A stretch of DNA of 64,000 nucleotides from Rhodocollybia butyracea (GCA_015501585.1 JADNRY010000014.1:1-64000), one strand, 5' to 3'; numbered from the stretch's first letter, positions 32,867 to 46,625 are shown. Notes: generated from the letters alone by a model not told the origin. Numbers and translations: made by a program.

Positions 32867-35800
32867 ATGGGTGACCGTAAACCTCTTCCTGCGATTCCGA
32901 ACTCACATGATCTTATGCGCCTTTCTGTCGAAGCGCAGGAGCATCGAGCGCGGTTTATTCGTTTCGCCTTGTCTGAACTGGACGATGATTGGTTAAGGAC
33001 CAACTTGGAGGAGTGGGCCAATTTGTTTGAAGATGTATTGGATGATTTAGGAAGCAGTGTAGGCCAGGGCCAGTGGTTTAGTGGTATTATGAAGGCAAAG
33101 AAGCAGAAGAGGAAGAAGGTTGGCGGATCGACCGAAAGTTCTATTGATGAACGCTTAAAGCAGCTTCGCCAAGTTGCTGAAGAACCTGATGTGCCGTCTA
33201 GTATCCCCAAATCCAAACATCTTCTTCTCTGTCTAGCTCCTCTCGGCAGCCGGATCGCCGAACCCGACGAAGATTCTGGATTTGACGTCGTTCCTTCAGC
33301 TTTGAACTGCTCCTTCAGGTCAGGTTTGTTCGTCGTTCCAGGCGACAGAGACGCATCAGAAGGTATTTTGTATGGACTAGCAGAATGGGACAGTAAGTTA
33401 TTCAACATTTCAGTATCAGTGCTAACTCACATCCATCTCGTTTCGTAGCCTCACCGAAGGACGTGCCGACGCGCCTTGTGGGCGGCACGTTTATATTTAA
33501 AGGCGTATCTTCACTTCAGCACCATCGTGCCCTCACAAAAGCCCTCAAATTATGCATCTACGTTCATCTTTCGTTGCTCCTCGAACAACAGCTCCTGGCA
33601 AACTCACATGTTCCCCTAACGTTTTCCCGTCCCCGTGTCCGAGTACACACACACTCGTCCTCTTATCATGGCTCTCAAAGTCCACTAAATTCTCCTCCGC
33701 CTTTACTCGACCATAAAACCAGTACCAGCAGCACCTCTTCTCGCAAATCGGGTAACCGAAACTCACTTATCCCAAGCAGTATCTTCTCTTTCTTTTCCAA
33801 AAAGTCCTTTGGACGGGCAACCTCGATACGAGATGTCCCAGGCCGTTCGTCGTTGGACCTGATTCCATTCCCTTCAGTAAGCGAGGAGCAGCCAGGCCGT
33901 TATTCCATGGAGGAAGCAGCCAGTCGATTTAGGAAATTCTCCTTCCTGTCGCCGCCACCTTTAGCTACGCCTCTGGAACGGACCCCTTCACCTTACTCGA
34001 GTACACTGTCCCGTATCGAGGCTCAAAAGAACGTGCTTTCGAGTTCTGCGGGCGTTGTCTTTGATCCGCCGACGTTACTGGTGCGACTTGCTGAAAAAGA
34101 AAAGGCAAATCCAGATAAGAAAATATTTCTTACAGGCGATGAACGGGTTGCGCTTCACAGTTTATTGGGATGGGACGCGCTCGAGCCGGAGAACATGGAT
34201 CCAGAGAAGACTAAAGCGAACAAGGGAAAAGGTATGGCTGGCATATGCGGGTTTATCAACCAGCAGGAAATCTCAATTCTTGTATCGAGCCATATTCCTC
34301 TTACTGGAGTTTCCCCCGAGCAATTCAGCCCTGAAGCATCAATGTCTTCGTCTATATCTTCGAGCTTGTCACTACCTCGAGAAACATCATCGTCATCCCC
34401 ATCTTTCGACCCTTCCGACTCTTCTAACGTTAACAAGCCTCCTAAACCAACTTTTACCCACACCAACTGTGAACAGCCTCATTGGCTACTTTATCGATAC
34501 TATTCCACGACCCAGAGCCGCCAGGATTCCTTCGGACACGACCACTGCTTGGGCGACATGATCACAGAATGGATTGACCAAGCCGACGTTCCTTGTGGCC
34601 GAGTTCGATCCGCCGTTCAGCCAGAGCCCAGAGGCGGAATCGGTATAGTCCCAGCTCGATTGGGATCTCCGCCTTCGGAAAAACGTTGCGAAGTTCCAAT
34701 CGGGAAGCACGAGAGAAGATTCATTCATGGTGGAGTAAGGATCACCGTCAATATCGAGAATGGAGATCCCACTACCCTTGCCGATGATGAAAAGAGGAAG
34801 ATGTCCGATGCTAAGCCAATCACCGTTTGGGAGAGCTGTTCGATATGTGGCGCGGAGACCAAAAAGAACGAATTGAGCGACGGAGCGCACTTGTTCTCGT
34901 TTGCGAAATACATGGAGCTCCTGATATATTCGCCTCTCATCTGTAACCTCTCTCCGACGTTATGCGAACATACCAAGTGCCCCTCATCCTCCGCGTCGAG
35001 TTTACCTTCCGAACGATTCAGCATCGTCCGCCATTTTTCTCAGGCTGTTGTGTTGGGCGGGTTGAGAAGGAAGGAATATACGGTGTCGTTCAAGACAGAT
35101 CCTGTTGAGGATATCTTCGAACTACGTGTGCCACGACTGCAGATTACTCGTGATCCAAAAACGAACCTACTTGCATCTACGAGTCAGATGTCCTTACTCA
35201 AGGAGGATCAAGTGAATCATGGTAGCAAAGACGATGAAGAGAAGAGGAAACTCAGACGAGAGATCAAGGCATGGTGGGAGGGTGTGGCTGACCATATGGA
35301 TTTACTAGTGAGTAAAAGTTCAAAGTTTTGTCCGCAAGATTTTCTTTAACCGCTTTGATTGTAGGAGGAGAAGTTCTCTACGCAAGACCATATATCTCAC
35401 AAAAAGGCTTTACCTCGACTGCCTTCTACAGATGAAGCCTATGATTCATTCGAAGATGAACCTGAAGAACACCAGACACCCAAAGCCAAGACATCCGGTC
35501 TTCCAGAGACTTCTGGTACCATTGCCAAAGATTATTTCGTCAAACCCATCACTTCTTCTACAGCACCAAATCTCCCTACGCCGCCTACATCTTCTTCCAT
35601 GTCCTCTGCCTCTTTAACACCAACACCTTCTCGCCTTCCTATGGATCGTGCACCCGCTTCCGCCACATCAACAGACTCTCAGCTCACCGTCACCACTTCT
35701 TCATCTGCTTCTTCAATCCATTCAACGGAAAGCACATCCGCCGATCCAATGGAGCTCCTCTTCAACCTCCGACAAACTTTCCACCGTACCGAACAAAGTC

Positions 35801-38202
35801 TGTACACTCAACTGGCCAAGGTCCCAGCTTCATCGCTGAACGAAGTACGACGTTCATTTCTCTCGTCCGCTCGTGGGGCTGAGAGGCGGTTAATCGCGTG
35901 GCAGAAGAAACATTTAGGAGGTAAGAAGAAAAAGAGCGGTAGGGGCGATAAGGACGATTCGAATCAACTGAATCCATCGGAAAAGTTGCGCGCGGCGGAA
36001 CCGCAGTGGTGGAGCTCGACTTGTCATGTTGTACCTGGAGGAAACATCATTGTTCGAGAGGACGATTGGGGGAGTATTATTGCGTTCACGTTGAGGTAGG
36101 GAAGTACCATGCTTGTCTGTTAATCGAGTCTAATTCCTCTCTTTAGTACACCGGACTATCAACGTGAACTCGCCTCCATGTCTGTCACTCGTACCGCATC
36201 GACTGCGGATCTGCGCTCTCCAGATACACCTATCGCATCCTCAACCTCAGCCTCTTCGTTTTTCTCCGCCGCAACCGCAACTGGGTACAAACTCTTCCGC
36301 ACATCTGCGCTCGTTCAACCTGATCCTGACCAGGAAGATGTAATCTGGCATGAACCCGAAGCGTATTCTGCAGTTATCAGCAGGAAAGAGCACCCTCGCG
36401 ACGCTACCTCCCTTCTCTCCATCCGGGAAGTCCTTAGACAGAAATCACCCGACTCGAGTATCCTCTCCGGTTCGCGTTTTGCTAGTTTAGGGTCTTCGAC
36501 GTCCAAACTATTGGCTGGCAGTGGTCGTGCGTCAATGTTCAATGGGGCTCCCCCTTCCGCTTGGGCGAAACCTGATGTGCAAGTGAGCAAGCAGGAGGCT
36601 GAGGGTGAAGTTGCCCGTGGACTATCCGGCAATGGTGACGATGTACATCGTATGTTGCACGAGCTGGACTCTGCTGAATCTGGGACTATGGAATCCCGGC
36701 CTGGTTCATCCCTCCTTGGAAACTATCCTTGGACTGCATCCGAAGCGTCAACCATCAAGCGAAATACGGTGTCGAGGCCCCTGGCAACTGACGACGTACT
36801 TTCTTTCACTGGAAGTGATACCGTGCTTGTTTCGCCTGAGATCCCAGTAACTCCACAAAGTGAAGCTGTTTCCCCTGTCGTTGCTAAATCTCCGCTCGGC
36901 TCATTCACAAGTGGTATCACGAACGCCATGCGTCTGGTTATCCCAGCTCAGATTCCCCGGCCTCTTTCTGCCGGCTCTAATCATCATGGACTACTTTCAG
37001 GGGAAGTGAATGCTATCGATGAACGTCCGCATATCAAGTATGATTGGACCATTGGCAAGCGACTCAAGTTTAGCTGCACAGTCTACTATGCCAAACAATT
37101 CGACAGTCTTCGTAAGCGGTGCGGTATTGATAACATTTTTCTGGAAAGCCTATCGAAGAGTACGAATTGGTCTGCCGAAGGTGGAAAGAGCAAGTCTAAT
37201 TTTTGGAAAACTGCCGATGATCGTTTCATTATCAAGACTCTGGTGAATGCTTGGAATGTGGCTGATCTGTAAGCTATTGGCCTAGTCTTGGGTTGTTCGC
37301 TAACGAAGCTATCGTAGGCAAGTGCTCATTGAGCTCGGACCCTCTTACTTTCGATATCTGGACTCTACAGCAAGTAAAGCCACGGTTCTTGCAAAGTTGA
37401 TTGGATTCTATACTATCGAAATTCGGAACTTGGAAACCGGAGCCGTACAATCGAAAGTGGATTTGCTGATCATGGAAAACTTGTTTTATAACCAGAACGT
37501 CGACAAGACTTTTGACCTCAAGGGTATCCAAGGCCGGAAAGTCAAAGCTGGGAATAACACCACTGGACAAACTACCAAGACACTCTTCGACGGCGAATGG
37601 ATTGAAGGTGCGTTTCGTTGTAATTAATGTATATGACTTTGAACTCTGCGAGAAGGTCAACAACAAGCCCTGACGCTTGTTCGCCCCCATTCGAAAGCTG
37701 TCCTGCGTGAAGCTATCAAGAGCGATGCTGAATTCCTCTCAAAAAGCAATATCATGGATTACTCGTACGCCACATATCAGCGATGTCTGATAAGTCGTGG
37801 ATTGACCGTGCTCTTAGACTCCTCCTAGGCGTTGACACGAAACGTAAACAAATCGCTTGCGGACTTGTCGACACTATAGGTAATGTATCTCCAAGATCAT
37901 ACTACTATCGTTACTCATCAGTCGCCAGGAAGCTACACCTTTGCAAAAACACTTGAATACAAAGCTAAGCAAGGCCTCAATTCTGGCAACGGTAAGGAAG
38001 TAACGGTGATTCCTCCTGCCGAGTATCAAGAACGATTTCTGAATGCACTCGAAAAATATTTCTTGGCATGTCCTGGTAAGCTTTCTCTTTGAAGTTGCGA
38101 ATGCGCCGTGTGCTTAATTCACTGGATTCAGATAAGTGGTCCCGGCCTTTAGATGGTCGGAAGTTGGCTAGCGATCTCAGCTTGCTTCCTAGTGTTTTAT
38201 GA
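32867..38202 (+). CDS. FAB1: 1-phosphatidylinositol-3-phosphate 5-kinase (Fab1/PIKfyve type)
   Basis: Nine exons (32867-33392, 33449-35307, 35365-36095, 36147-37268, 37318-37607, 37656-37764, 37818-37879, 37929-38075, 38132-38202) give 1638 aa. The C-terminal PIPK kinase domain is clear: FSCTVYYAKQFDSLR, FIIKTLVNAW, FDLKGIQGRKVKA, IMDYSLLLGVD and GLVDTIGSYTFAKTLEYKAK. The middle has the Cys-rich CCR region typical of Fab1 (CSICGAETKKNEL, SFAKYMELL). Upstream is a chaperonin-like part (EGILYGLAEWD, RLVGGTFIFKGV). The enzyme makes PI(3,5)P2 on vacuole and endosome membranes. No N-terminal FYVE finger is seen, and the protein is shorter than the usual 2000 or more residues. Confidence 0.9.
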
Positions 38203-38577
38203 CCTTTTCACGTTTATTTATGACTTACTGTAGCTAATCATGGATAATACTCAGACCCGATACTGTATAGACTACTCTCTGGACTTCTCGTTGGTGTATG
38301 TATACGTGTAACAAATTTATACATGATGTACGTTTCAAAGCACTTGGTACACTTGTTATCTCTAGAACATTCATTCCAATAGCATCTATCATAGGACTCA
38401 GCGACTTCAAAGCCTGGATTTTCAGGGGGCCCCGGGGACGGAGCTCAAGTAACAACTTCTGAAAAGATGCATCTGCAAATAAAGCCTGCCAGCTTGAGAA
38501 ACCATGTATTATATGGGATAACCGACACTGGAAGGGAAGTCTGGTGCTACAGACTAGCATAACAGGACTTCAATTGA

Positions 38578-39486
38578 TCATTCAAGTTTGATACAATCTT
38601 GCTCAAACATGAAATCAGTTCTCAGAGCGTATTTAAGCCCTTTCCTAACGCTTTCTCCACTATGGACGAGTCCTCGCTGCTGAAATATCAAAGCTCTCCC
38701 CACCTTAGGCTCAACGTCCAAGAATTTATGTTTCATTTCTCTTCGTCGCCCTGAGTAGTAGTATGCTGAGGTCTTGAAACGCGTGGCGCCGCCTTCAATA
38801 GCATCTGTGTCAGAGCCATTGAGGTAAATTTGGATGGTCACTCGTGACTTGCGTCCATCTGGAAGGTCAAGTCGACCATCACAATGCTCCCTGAAATATG
38901 TATGGGTAAACAACTTTTCTCTCTCGAGGGTTCTGGTCTGCTCGAATACCTGAAAAAATGCCCTGGCCCATATCGCATGAAGCTGAGTCGCTCGTTCAGA
39001 CTAGAAATTATAAGAATCAACGAAAAAGATAAGGAACAGAAAGACATACCCAACCAAATTCCAAGTCCCTTGTACACTCCCATCGACCACGTCGGCAACA
39101 ATCCCACTCCATTTGCTCCCCTCCCTTATTACCCCAATGTCTTGCTCAACGAAAGGAAGTACTCTTTCGTATATCTTCCTGGCGGCTTCGTGGTCAAACC
39201 GCAGTATGCGGTCACTATGTCTGTAACTAGTGTTCAGGACCTGGTCCTCGAGCTTGATTGAACGACCTGGAAGTTTTGCGGGTTGCCAAGGTTCGGTGGA
39301 TTCCGCGAGGGCTATGAGGTCTTCGCATTCTTCCGAAGAGAGTAAGTTGTCTATGACGAGAGCGTAAGCTCCAGAATAAGATTCTGCGAGCGGTGTCGAA
39401 GTGAAATCAATGTATGAGACCGAAGGTGTGAGCGGAGCCGCACTGGCACCTGTAGAAACCTGGTTGAAGTTCAACATACAAGCCAA
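38578..39486 (-). CDS. 2-oxoglutarate/Fe(II) oxygenase, prolyl 4-hydroxylase-like
   Basis: Exons 39486-39050, 39000-38950 and 38890-38578 give 266 aa (263 aa from the second Met at 39477). The family fold is visible: YALVIDNLLSSEECEDLI at the N-terminus, MRYGPGHFFREHCDG with the iron-binding H-x-D (His165, Asp167), a beta strand (VTIQIYLN, EGGATRF), and the distal LVHSGESVRKGLKYALR with His239 and the 2-oxoglutarate-binding basic residue about ten positions later. All catalytic residues are present. Substrate unknown. No signal peptide, so cytosolic or nuclear. A TATA-like run lies about 50 bp upstream. The 38203-38577 gap separating it from the convergent FAB1 holds nothing recognisable. Confidence 0.85.
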
Positions 39487-39525
39487 GCAGTACTACTTAA
39501 TCTATTGATCCTGCCAAACGGCTAC

Positions 39526-39540
39526 TTATATATATATAAT
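39526..39540 (-). promoter_or_regulatory. TATA-like element of the oxygenase gene
   Basis: An alternating TA run (TATATATATATAA on the minus strand) 50-60 bp before the start codon of the oxygenase gene. Confidence 0.5.
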
Positions 39541-41088
39541 TCCCAAGCTGCTCAGGCTGTGCGAGCTGATTCATTCAAGTCATTGAAGATGAGAGCAGAG
39601 AGTACAGTAGGAGCAGCTTCAATTGCTTACTAACTGAACTTGGTTGTATATTGTCTCTTTCGGAGTCTTAAGCTTCTAATAGCGTGTGGACCAAGGCAAT
39701 TAGGCGCCTGTTTTTTTCCGGTACGAAACTTTTCCTTATATTCCCTTATACTCGCAAGACATAGTTATTAAATCGGTGCCGGTAGGTGCTCGCAAATCTC
39801 GGGTTTCATGACCATATACCACAATGGAAGCTCAACAATATAACTGGCCAAGATCTAGCTCGATTCTGCATAGAAGTACGCCAAAAGAAACGCTGGAAAA
39901 CCAAAAATTTTAATGGACGATTGAAGTAGAGCTTGCAGCTACAAACGCGCAGGTTCTGGCAGGTTGTGCTCGAGAGACAGTCGGGTGCTGCTACCCCCCA
40001 CTGAAATTCACTGTTTGGTTGCTGATATACTTCAACTATTAGCGACCTTCAGTGACGTAGTATAGCTTTAACACTGAGTTGGAATCTGATATCTTGCCGG
40101 ATGCTTCAGATACATGAGCCTTTTGTCATGAGCAGCATTGAAGCTGCCTTGATGAATACTCTGAAATGCCCGAGGGTCGAAGGATGCTTGGGTGGGCTGG
40201 GTGTCTTTATTTCGGATGATCTAGTACCAGGCTCTCCATAAAGAGGCTAGCAGTTTCTAAAAACGCTATACACAGTTTCCTATAGTTGATACGCCAATTG
40301 GACGCTCAGGCAGCAAAGGAGCCTCAAGAGTTTCATCCTGATTCATTTGGGAAGGTACAATTCACCTGTTTTCCTTGTACCGCCTTTCCTCATTACAAAA
40401 ATGGCTTCGTAGGTTCCAGACCTTGACGGAACCACTCCCGTTCCGTTGTTGGATGCCAAGCTTCCTCCAGTCGGAAAAGGCAATAACTCCTATGCGAAAC
40501 GGTTTACTCGATGACATGATTTCCTCGTAGACTTGGATACCGTCCGTAAGTATTGCAAATATCCTTGGATGGAACGGATGCTCAAGTTAGCACCCTTCGA
40601 CTTTTCCAGTATTCGAACTCGCGAGAAAAATGTTACATATCAATCTGCGACAAATTTTGAGAAGTAGAACCTAAAGGTAACTTGCGCTGAGCAGAATTCT
40701 GTTTTTTTTTTACTTATGTGCCACAGGAGGACAGCATTTCTACTCTGCTACTAGCGTGCATCACTGGTGCCACTGCGGCCATTGGTATCATGATGTCGGT
40801 TACATCAACCTTAACCAGCCTTAACCTTATAGTAACAGCATAACCAAGTCTATGCATTCAAACCAATTTGTCAAATTGTGCCTAGCGCCTTCGGGACAGA
40901 GCCTTGAAAATATCTTTATTTAGGGTTCAGGGACATGATGAAGATGCCCAACAGCTATGGGTGTCTTTTCTTATATCTACTTTAACAGCAACAACACAAC
41001 TTCCCGAAACTTCCCCACCAATGCCAGAGACTTTTCCTGCGCCTCAGTATGTGTATGTTTTCTGCTTAAAGCCCTCTGATAGCTCACA
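39541..41088. other. Intergenic, nothing recognised
   Basis: Separates divergent genes. No ORF of note and no RNA gene seen. A T-run lies at about 40703-40712. Confidence 0.4.
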
Positions 41089-43813
41089 ATGAACCGGAGC
41101 AGAATCTTCACCGGTGCTTCCAATGTTGGTATGAACAACTGTATCTTCATCGCCTCTAACAGCGGACCTACTTTCACTTCCGCGGTTCAATCAACACCTC
41201 GACATCCTTCTCGTCTTCCCTCGGAGACTACCGTCGTCCATGATGAGTCAGTATCCCTGGTTGAAAGCGAAGTGTATGCGCGGATGCTACTCCTCCGTAA
41301 AAAAGGATATCCACTATGGAAACCAAAATCCGACGAACGTCTGCCGGAAGAGTACAAACGAGAGGGTGTTCGTATTGGAGACGTTGGCATTCTGAATGAA
41401 TTCGGAGGTTTTGACTATCTCTTTAATGCTTGTCTTCCACAAGATCATCCAGTGAACGAGGGAAGGGTTCCCCAAGGTTTCAGACAGCTTCACGATATTA
41501 ATGTTGATGACACTATCGGCTCCTTAAAAGAATATGGGCCGGGTTCACATGTCGCCAGTAATCCTTCTCGGATTTACAAGGCTATAATCCCATACTCTGA
41601 AAACAATCCTCCAATTAGGTACAGTCCTGAGCCATGCATACTTGTTACAAAGCAATTGACATCGATAGATCGGTCCCAAAGGAAGTTGGTGCCGGTTTAT
41701 CATTCAGTTCATCCACCTCCAAAGGTGCTTTGCTTATCCTTCCGGAAGGAGGTATGAGAGTGGATCATCAACAATTTTCCAAGTTCTATGAATATGCTTC
41801 GGAATGTGCACGATCATGGTATGCCTACATCAATGGACCGCTGGCGCGGGGAGCCAATTCGATCTATCTAGTTACTGGCTGTGACAAAGCGCGGGCATGG
41901 GGAGTAGCATCTTTTATTGATGCTAACCCAGGACACATATCCTTGGATCTTGTACCCAGTGAACCCGACGAGGCGGGGAAGCCACTGGAATACTGGTTCA
42001 GTTCCTGTACTGCTGCCTCAGCATTGAGCGATTCTGACGACGTGTATGAAAATCAGTCTGGGTGTGTGTTTCTGCGTGGTTTCAAGATATCTGTTCAAGT
42101 GCCACAGTCGCGCTTGAAGGTTGGCACAAAGGTTGGCACAGATGTTGGCACAGATGTTACCTACACTGCTCATCTAGATTCCGATGAATTATTACCAAAA
42201 CCGAAGATAATCAATTCCTCCATCTCCCAGACGACGACGACGACGTCGTGGTTGAAAACTTACTTCACATCTGGCGCACTTTCAACTCATGATGAAGGCG
42301 ATTCCAGTATCCCTGTAAAATGTCGGGTAAGTTATTCTGCTTGTGTTCCAATTCTTTCTTGCAATTTGCGTGTACATAGATCTATCATCCCTGCGACGTG
42401 ATCAACAGATGGATCTTAAATCAAGTACATTCGATCCCTTGGTATCTGAAGTGTTTCTCATGCTTTGAGTTTTTGCAGAACGATGATGTAGACGTCGCTA
42501 TTACTCACGACGATATTTGGACCTCTGTTATCCGAGATGTAAGTACGCTGACCGGTCAAATCCGTTCGTTGATGCATATAAAGCAGACTGAGGAAGAAAT
42601 GCCTGACGATCAAGAACTAATTCGTCGCACTACAGAGCAGTTTACGCTGGTCAAACTAGGCAGTGCGTAATTTCGACGCTTTCTTCCGAGTTGTATATCA
42701 TGTTGCTGACTCCTTTCGTCAGGCTATGCATACATGGACCGTAAAGCCAACACTCCAGCTCTGAATGAAGCAGCTGGCTCAGCTTCTCAGGCACTCCTCA
42801 AGCATAGCTACAGTTCTAAAATTGACATACAGAAAAAAAATACACAAAACACTTCAACATCTTTTCAATCCACCCATCTTTCATCAGAGGAGACCAATCC
42901 AGACATTCCTAGTGTCATTGTGTCACCTCCAAGTCCGTCCATTCAAGCTTCAGAGCTTCCCTCCGTGTATGCGTCGCAGAAGAATCATGATGACTTTACC
43001 TTTTATGGGCATTCTAGCCCGCCTTCCTCACCAACAGGTTCCAGCTCCTGGGCCACCTCTGATCTTTCTTGGCCTAGTTCACCAAATTCAACCACGTCTG
43101 ACAGATTATCCGAACCATTTGATGACAGCGACGATTCTGGCGAGCCTTACGCTATAGCTGCTCGTCACCATTGGGATATCATCAAACGTGCAGTTCTCTC
43201 ACCCAGTACAAGCAGGTTTGTTAGATCGTCCGAGTCGTTATTTGATTACAGCGACGATTCCGATGACTCGGATTATGTTGAATCGGCTAAAGCTCGTGAG
43301 AATTGGGACGTTATCAGGCGCACTGTTCTACCTAAAGCTAGGAGGCAGTCAACAGGAGATACGCTGCTCCCTCCACTCAAAGCGAGACAGAAAAGACGTT
43401 CATTAGACGGGAGATCAACTATCCAGGATCTTTCCCGCTCAGGTTTCCTCCCTCCTTCTGCCCGCCATCAGCCTTCTTCTGAGTTTCGGCCCACACAACA
43501 ATCTCGGATAGTACATCAAAATGCCAAGTTTCCAAAGGAAACTGTAGACCTTTTAAAAGCCTGGCTTCATCGTCATTCCGATCTACCTTATCTCAGCGAG
43601 GAGGAAGGAAAACAACTTTGCCATGCCACTGGCCTCTCAATAAGCCAGGTTTCAAGTTGGATGGCGAATGTGAGTAGCAGTGAAATTTTGATATTTGAAT
43701 TGACTCGCTAGCGCTAACCACGTTCTTTACAGGCTAGACGTCGTATGTCTGCCCCTGCACGCCCTTCAAATCAAGTACCGTTTTCTTACCCCTCACCGAT
43801 GGAAGGACATTAA
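41089..43813 (+). CDS. Predicted fusion: agaric-restricted domain plus TALE homeodomain
   Basis: Exons 41089-41618, 41669-42326, 42380-42424, 42479-42662, 42723-43669 and 43733-43813 stay in frame, giving 814 aa. A possible extra 45-nt intron inside exon 4 (42542-42586) would give 799 aa. Residues 1 to about 480 match a family I know only from agaricomycetes (GYPLWKPKSDERLPEEYKRE, RIGDVGILNEFGGFDYLFN, ARSWYAYING, LVTGCDKARAWGVASF, VAITHDDIW). Exon 5 then continues through a Ser-rich linker into a TALE (KN-type) homeodomain at about 735-795 (LLKAWLHRHSDLPYLSEEEG, QVSSWMAN-ARRR). If real, this joins a domain of unknown role to a DNA-binding domain. The alternative is two genes, the second starting at the Met at 42734. 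Confidence 0.65.
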
Positions 43814-44076
43814 CTTCAAATCTTTACGCTCCTATGAATACGCGAACATGTCGTAGCACGTGACTGTGACCTTGACCGTTGATTTCAGTTTTAATCATTG
43901 TATTGTCAAGTTTACCATATTAAGGAATCATTGTTCTGGACCAACCATTATAAAGATTTCTTTAAGATTTCTTTGAACTGCTGGACAATGGAGCTAGATA
44001 TATAAGTAACTCATGAAAAGCGCGTCGGACGCCAGAACCTTTAGCTGAGTTGACTGAGCCCCGTATCCCTGCGAAC

Positions 44077-45547
44077 ATGGTCGCACCCGCCGGTCTTTCA
44101 CACTCCTCTTGCCAGTGCCTTTCCTTGTCGCCCAAGGCTTTTGTCGCAGTGGGGACTATGAGGTCGGTAGCGGACTCAACAAACGCTCACTGCAGCGACT
44201 ATTCGATACTATCCCCCACCACCGTTCCATCAATGATCAACAATATTTTACCAATTCTCCAGTCCTCAACTCAGATTACCTACGAGCCAAGTGACTCCCG
44301 GGTGCTTCATTCTCAGCTACCTCGACACCGTGATATCTCGGAGAGCCGTGCTTTGGCTACTTGGTTAAGTTTGATTCTTCTGAGAGAGAAACTGGGATTC
44401 AAAGATCCGGTAACAGGTGAATTAATACCATATAAATATATGCTCAATGTTCTGATCAAAATCTGCAGGTTTCGACGAGCCGGCCTTCAACCAACAAGCA
44501 TTGACATATCGCTTGACGAAATCATTTCAGCTTTTGAATCCACCGACGCCTGCCATTTTTGTCGCCCTTCTATATCTCCATCGCTGCTTTCCCAAAAGTA
44601 TTCCATATGTCGGGAATTCTGATAACGAACGTGTCATCGCATTACAGAGAATTTTTCTACTATGCATGAGATTGGCGCTGGTGTGGTATGAAGATCAGTC
44701 TTTACACTTTGATTTTCGACGTCGCCGCTTCAAATGGTAAGTCGCCCTTATTGTGCCGAATAGCAAGGTCTCTTAATCATAATCTCAAAGGCACGAACAC
44801 TTAGATTTGGATAAAATAGCGTTTCAGAACGCTGACGTTCATATCCTTCATCTCTTGGACCATAACCTCTGTATATCGAACATCTCATATTCTCGCTGGC
44901 TCTTACATCTGCTGTCCACCTTGCCAGTGTATTTAGGACATCACCCAGAAGAGTATCGTGCGATTAATGACCACATATATGCCATTCGTCCTTCGTTAAC
45001 TCCTGAATTCCTTCACCCAAATTGCTTACCATGCACCGGGCTCCCTCTCGACAAAGGATGGCAACCAGCCTCTTCGAATGTACAAGAGTTTGAGGAACGT
45101 GGAAGGAATTTGATCCATTGCGTAACTTTCGGAGTCGCGACTCGTCCCGTTTCGAACGACTTTATTGATATCATGCCTAAACCCATATTAATCAAGAACA
45201 TCGCTCAGGGCAGCTCCGATAATTCCAGCTCTAATGGTTGTGGGCCATCGCGTGGTACAAATACCGATTTTCCTGTATCGTTACCAGCTGCAAGTGCGTC
45301 CATTATTGTTCGCCTTTCTCTTCAATATGGCTCTTCACAAGGAAGTGATTTGAGCAGTATTGGGATGGGAGAAGAGTTGATTCCAGTTCCTGTACATACT
45401 GCGCCTGCAAGACGTTCTCGACTGCCCAAGTCACCTTTCCCAACAAGAACCCCTGGAAGGAAGGAAGGAAGGGAACGGTCTGCACCGGCCCAGGGGTCCC
45501 TTTTCAAGGAACAGCGGGGGCTCACACTACGTATATGGCGCCACTAA
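44077..45547 (+). CDS. Cyclin-like protein
   Basis: Exons 44077-44416, 44469-44736 and 44791-45547 join in frame to 454 aa. The middle resembles a cyclin box of the PHO80/PCL type: NPPTPAIFVALLYLHRCFPK, ALQRIFLLCMRLALVWYEDQ, then LDKIAFQNADVHILHLLDHN and a trailing YSRWLLHLLSTLP helix. Such cyclins bind a cyclin-dependent kinase through this box. The C-terminal 200 residues are Ser/Gly/Pro-rich and basic, without recognised domains. The start at 44077 is the first in-frame ATG; an upstream TTG would extend it by nine codons. The similarity is judged by eye and the family is probable rather than certain. Confidence 0.6.
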
Positions 45548-46625
45548 TGTGTGCTGTTGAGTTCATGGATACTACTATCTTTGTTAAATATAGATGCCAG
45601 CCTCTTGGGCCTCGCAGTAAATAGTAGAAAACAGTCTCTGGTCTCTGTTTGAATCACTGTCCACTATTACTACTAGTAGCATTTCTTGTCCAGGATACGT
45701 AAGAGTATTGAGAGAAGTAAAGAGGGTCGAGTGTACGGCCGCGGTAATGAGAATGAGCGCAATCCAACCGTTGAAGGCTGAAGCCGAATGTCAAATACGC
45801 TAACTTAAGGATTTAGTGATAAAATTACAGGAAAGTTGGAGGGCGATGTATCGTTGTTAGTTGGGGAAAAAGCTCAATATCTTCCGTTGGCTATGATACC
45901 ACAGCCTGGCAACGCAATGAAGGACCGATTCGATCAAGAACGTACACGGTGGTTTCAAGTTTGGCTATGAAGTGGAATCCAACGAAGGCATTACAAGATG
46001 AATGGACTGGCAAAGATAAGTTAGAGTGTCTGGCATAATGGTTGGTTCTGGCGACGGGGTTTCAATGTGACACTCTGCGGCGGAGAGTTAGGCCTTAGGA
46101 AAGGTTAGGAAAAGGGAAAAGTTGGATCGATGAAGAATTTAAGCGCCACGGTTATGCCGGACCGTGAGCTCACCATTTTCGTTTATTACCACCATGACAG
46201 ATGAGCTCATATACATGTTCGCGGGTATTCAGAACGAGAAATTGGATGAATGAAAGTTTCGACAGACAGTTACGTTCCATATTTGGTGGTTCCGAGCATA
46301 GCTTTCGTTCCTTCGTTGCTTTCATTCGGAAGAAATATCCTGATTTCCAAGCTTGACGAATGGGTTCTTCTAGTGCGTCGTTTCTGCCCTCTTTTTTGTG
46401 TGTAATCATTGTTCTGCATAGGTAGCGGAAACTCCGACGCAGTATACTCATGCGAATACTCTCTAGGATCGTGTTTATCCAGTGACCGCCTGTTGTATAC
46501 TATACCTGCTATTGGCATATCTGGGAGTCTGGGCCTTTTCCCGTCTCCATTCCACCGGAACATCCTGTCTTTGTCTCCGTCTTTCTCATCTTTAGTATCA
46601 ACGGCTGAATGAGGAGCAGGATAAA
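45548..46625. other. Intergenic, nothing certain
   Basis: A 128-codon frame on the minus strand (46656-46270) is Lys/Arg-rich without recognised motifs and overlaps the start of the plus-strand pseudogene. I do not call it a gene. Confidence 0.35.

Noticed and set aside
22462..43813. Two homeodomain genes in one window suggesting a mating-type (HD) locus
   Set aside because: They are 17 kb apart, not a divergent HD1/HD2 pair. One is fused to an unrelated domain, and the usual neighbour (mitochondrial intermediate peptidase) is absent.
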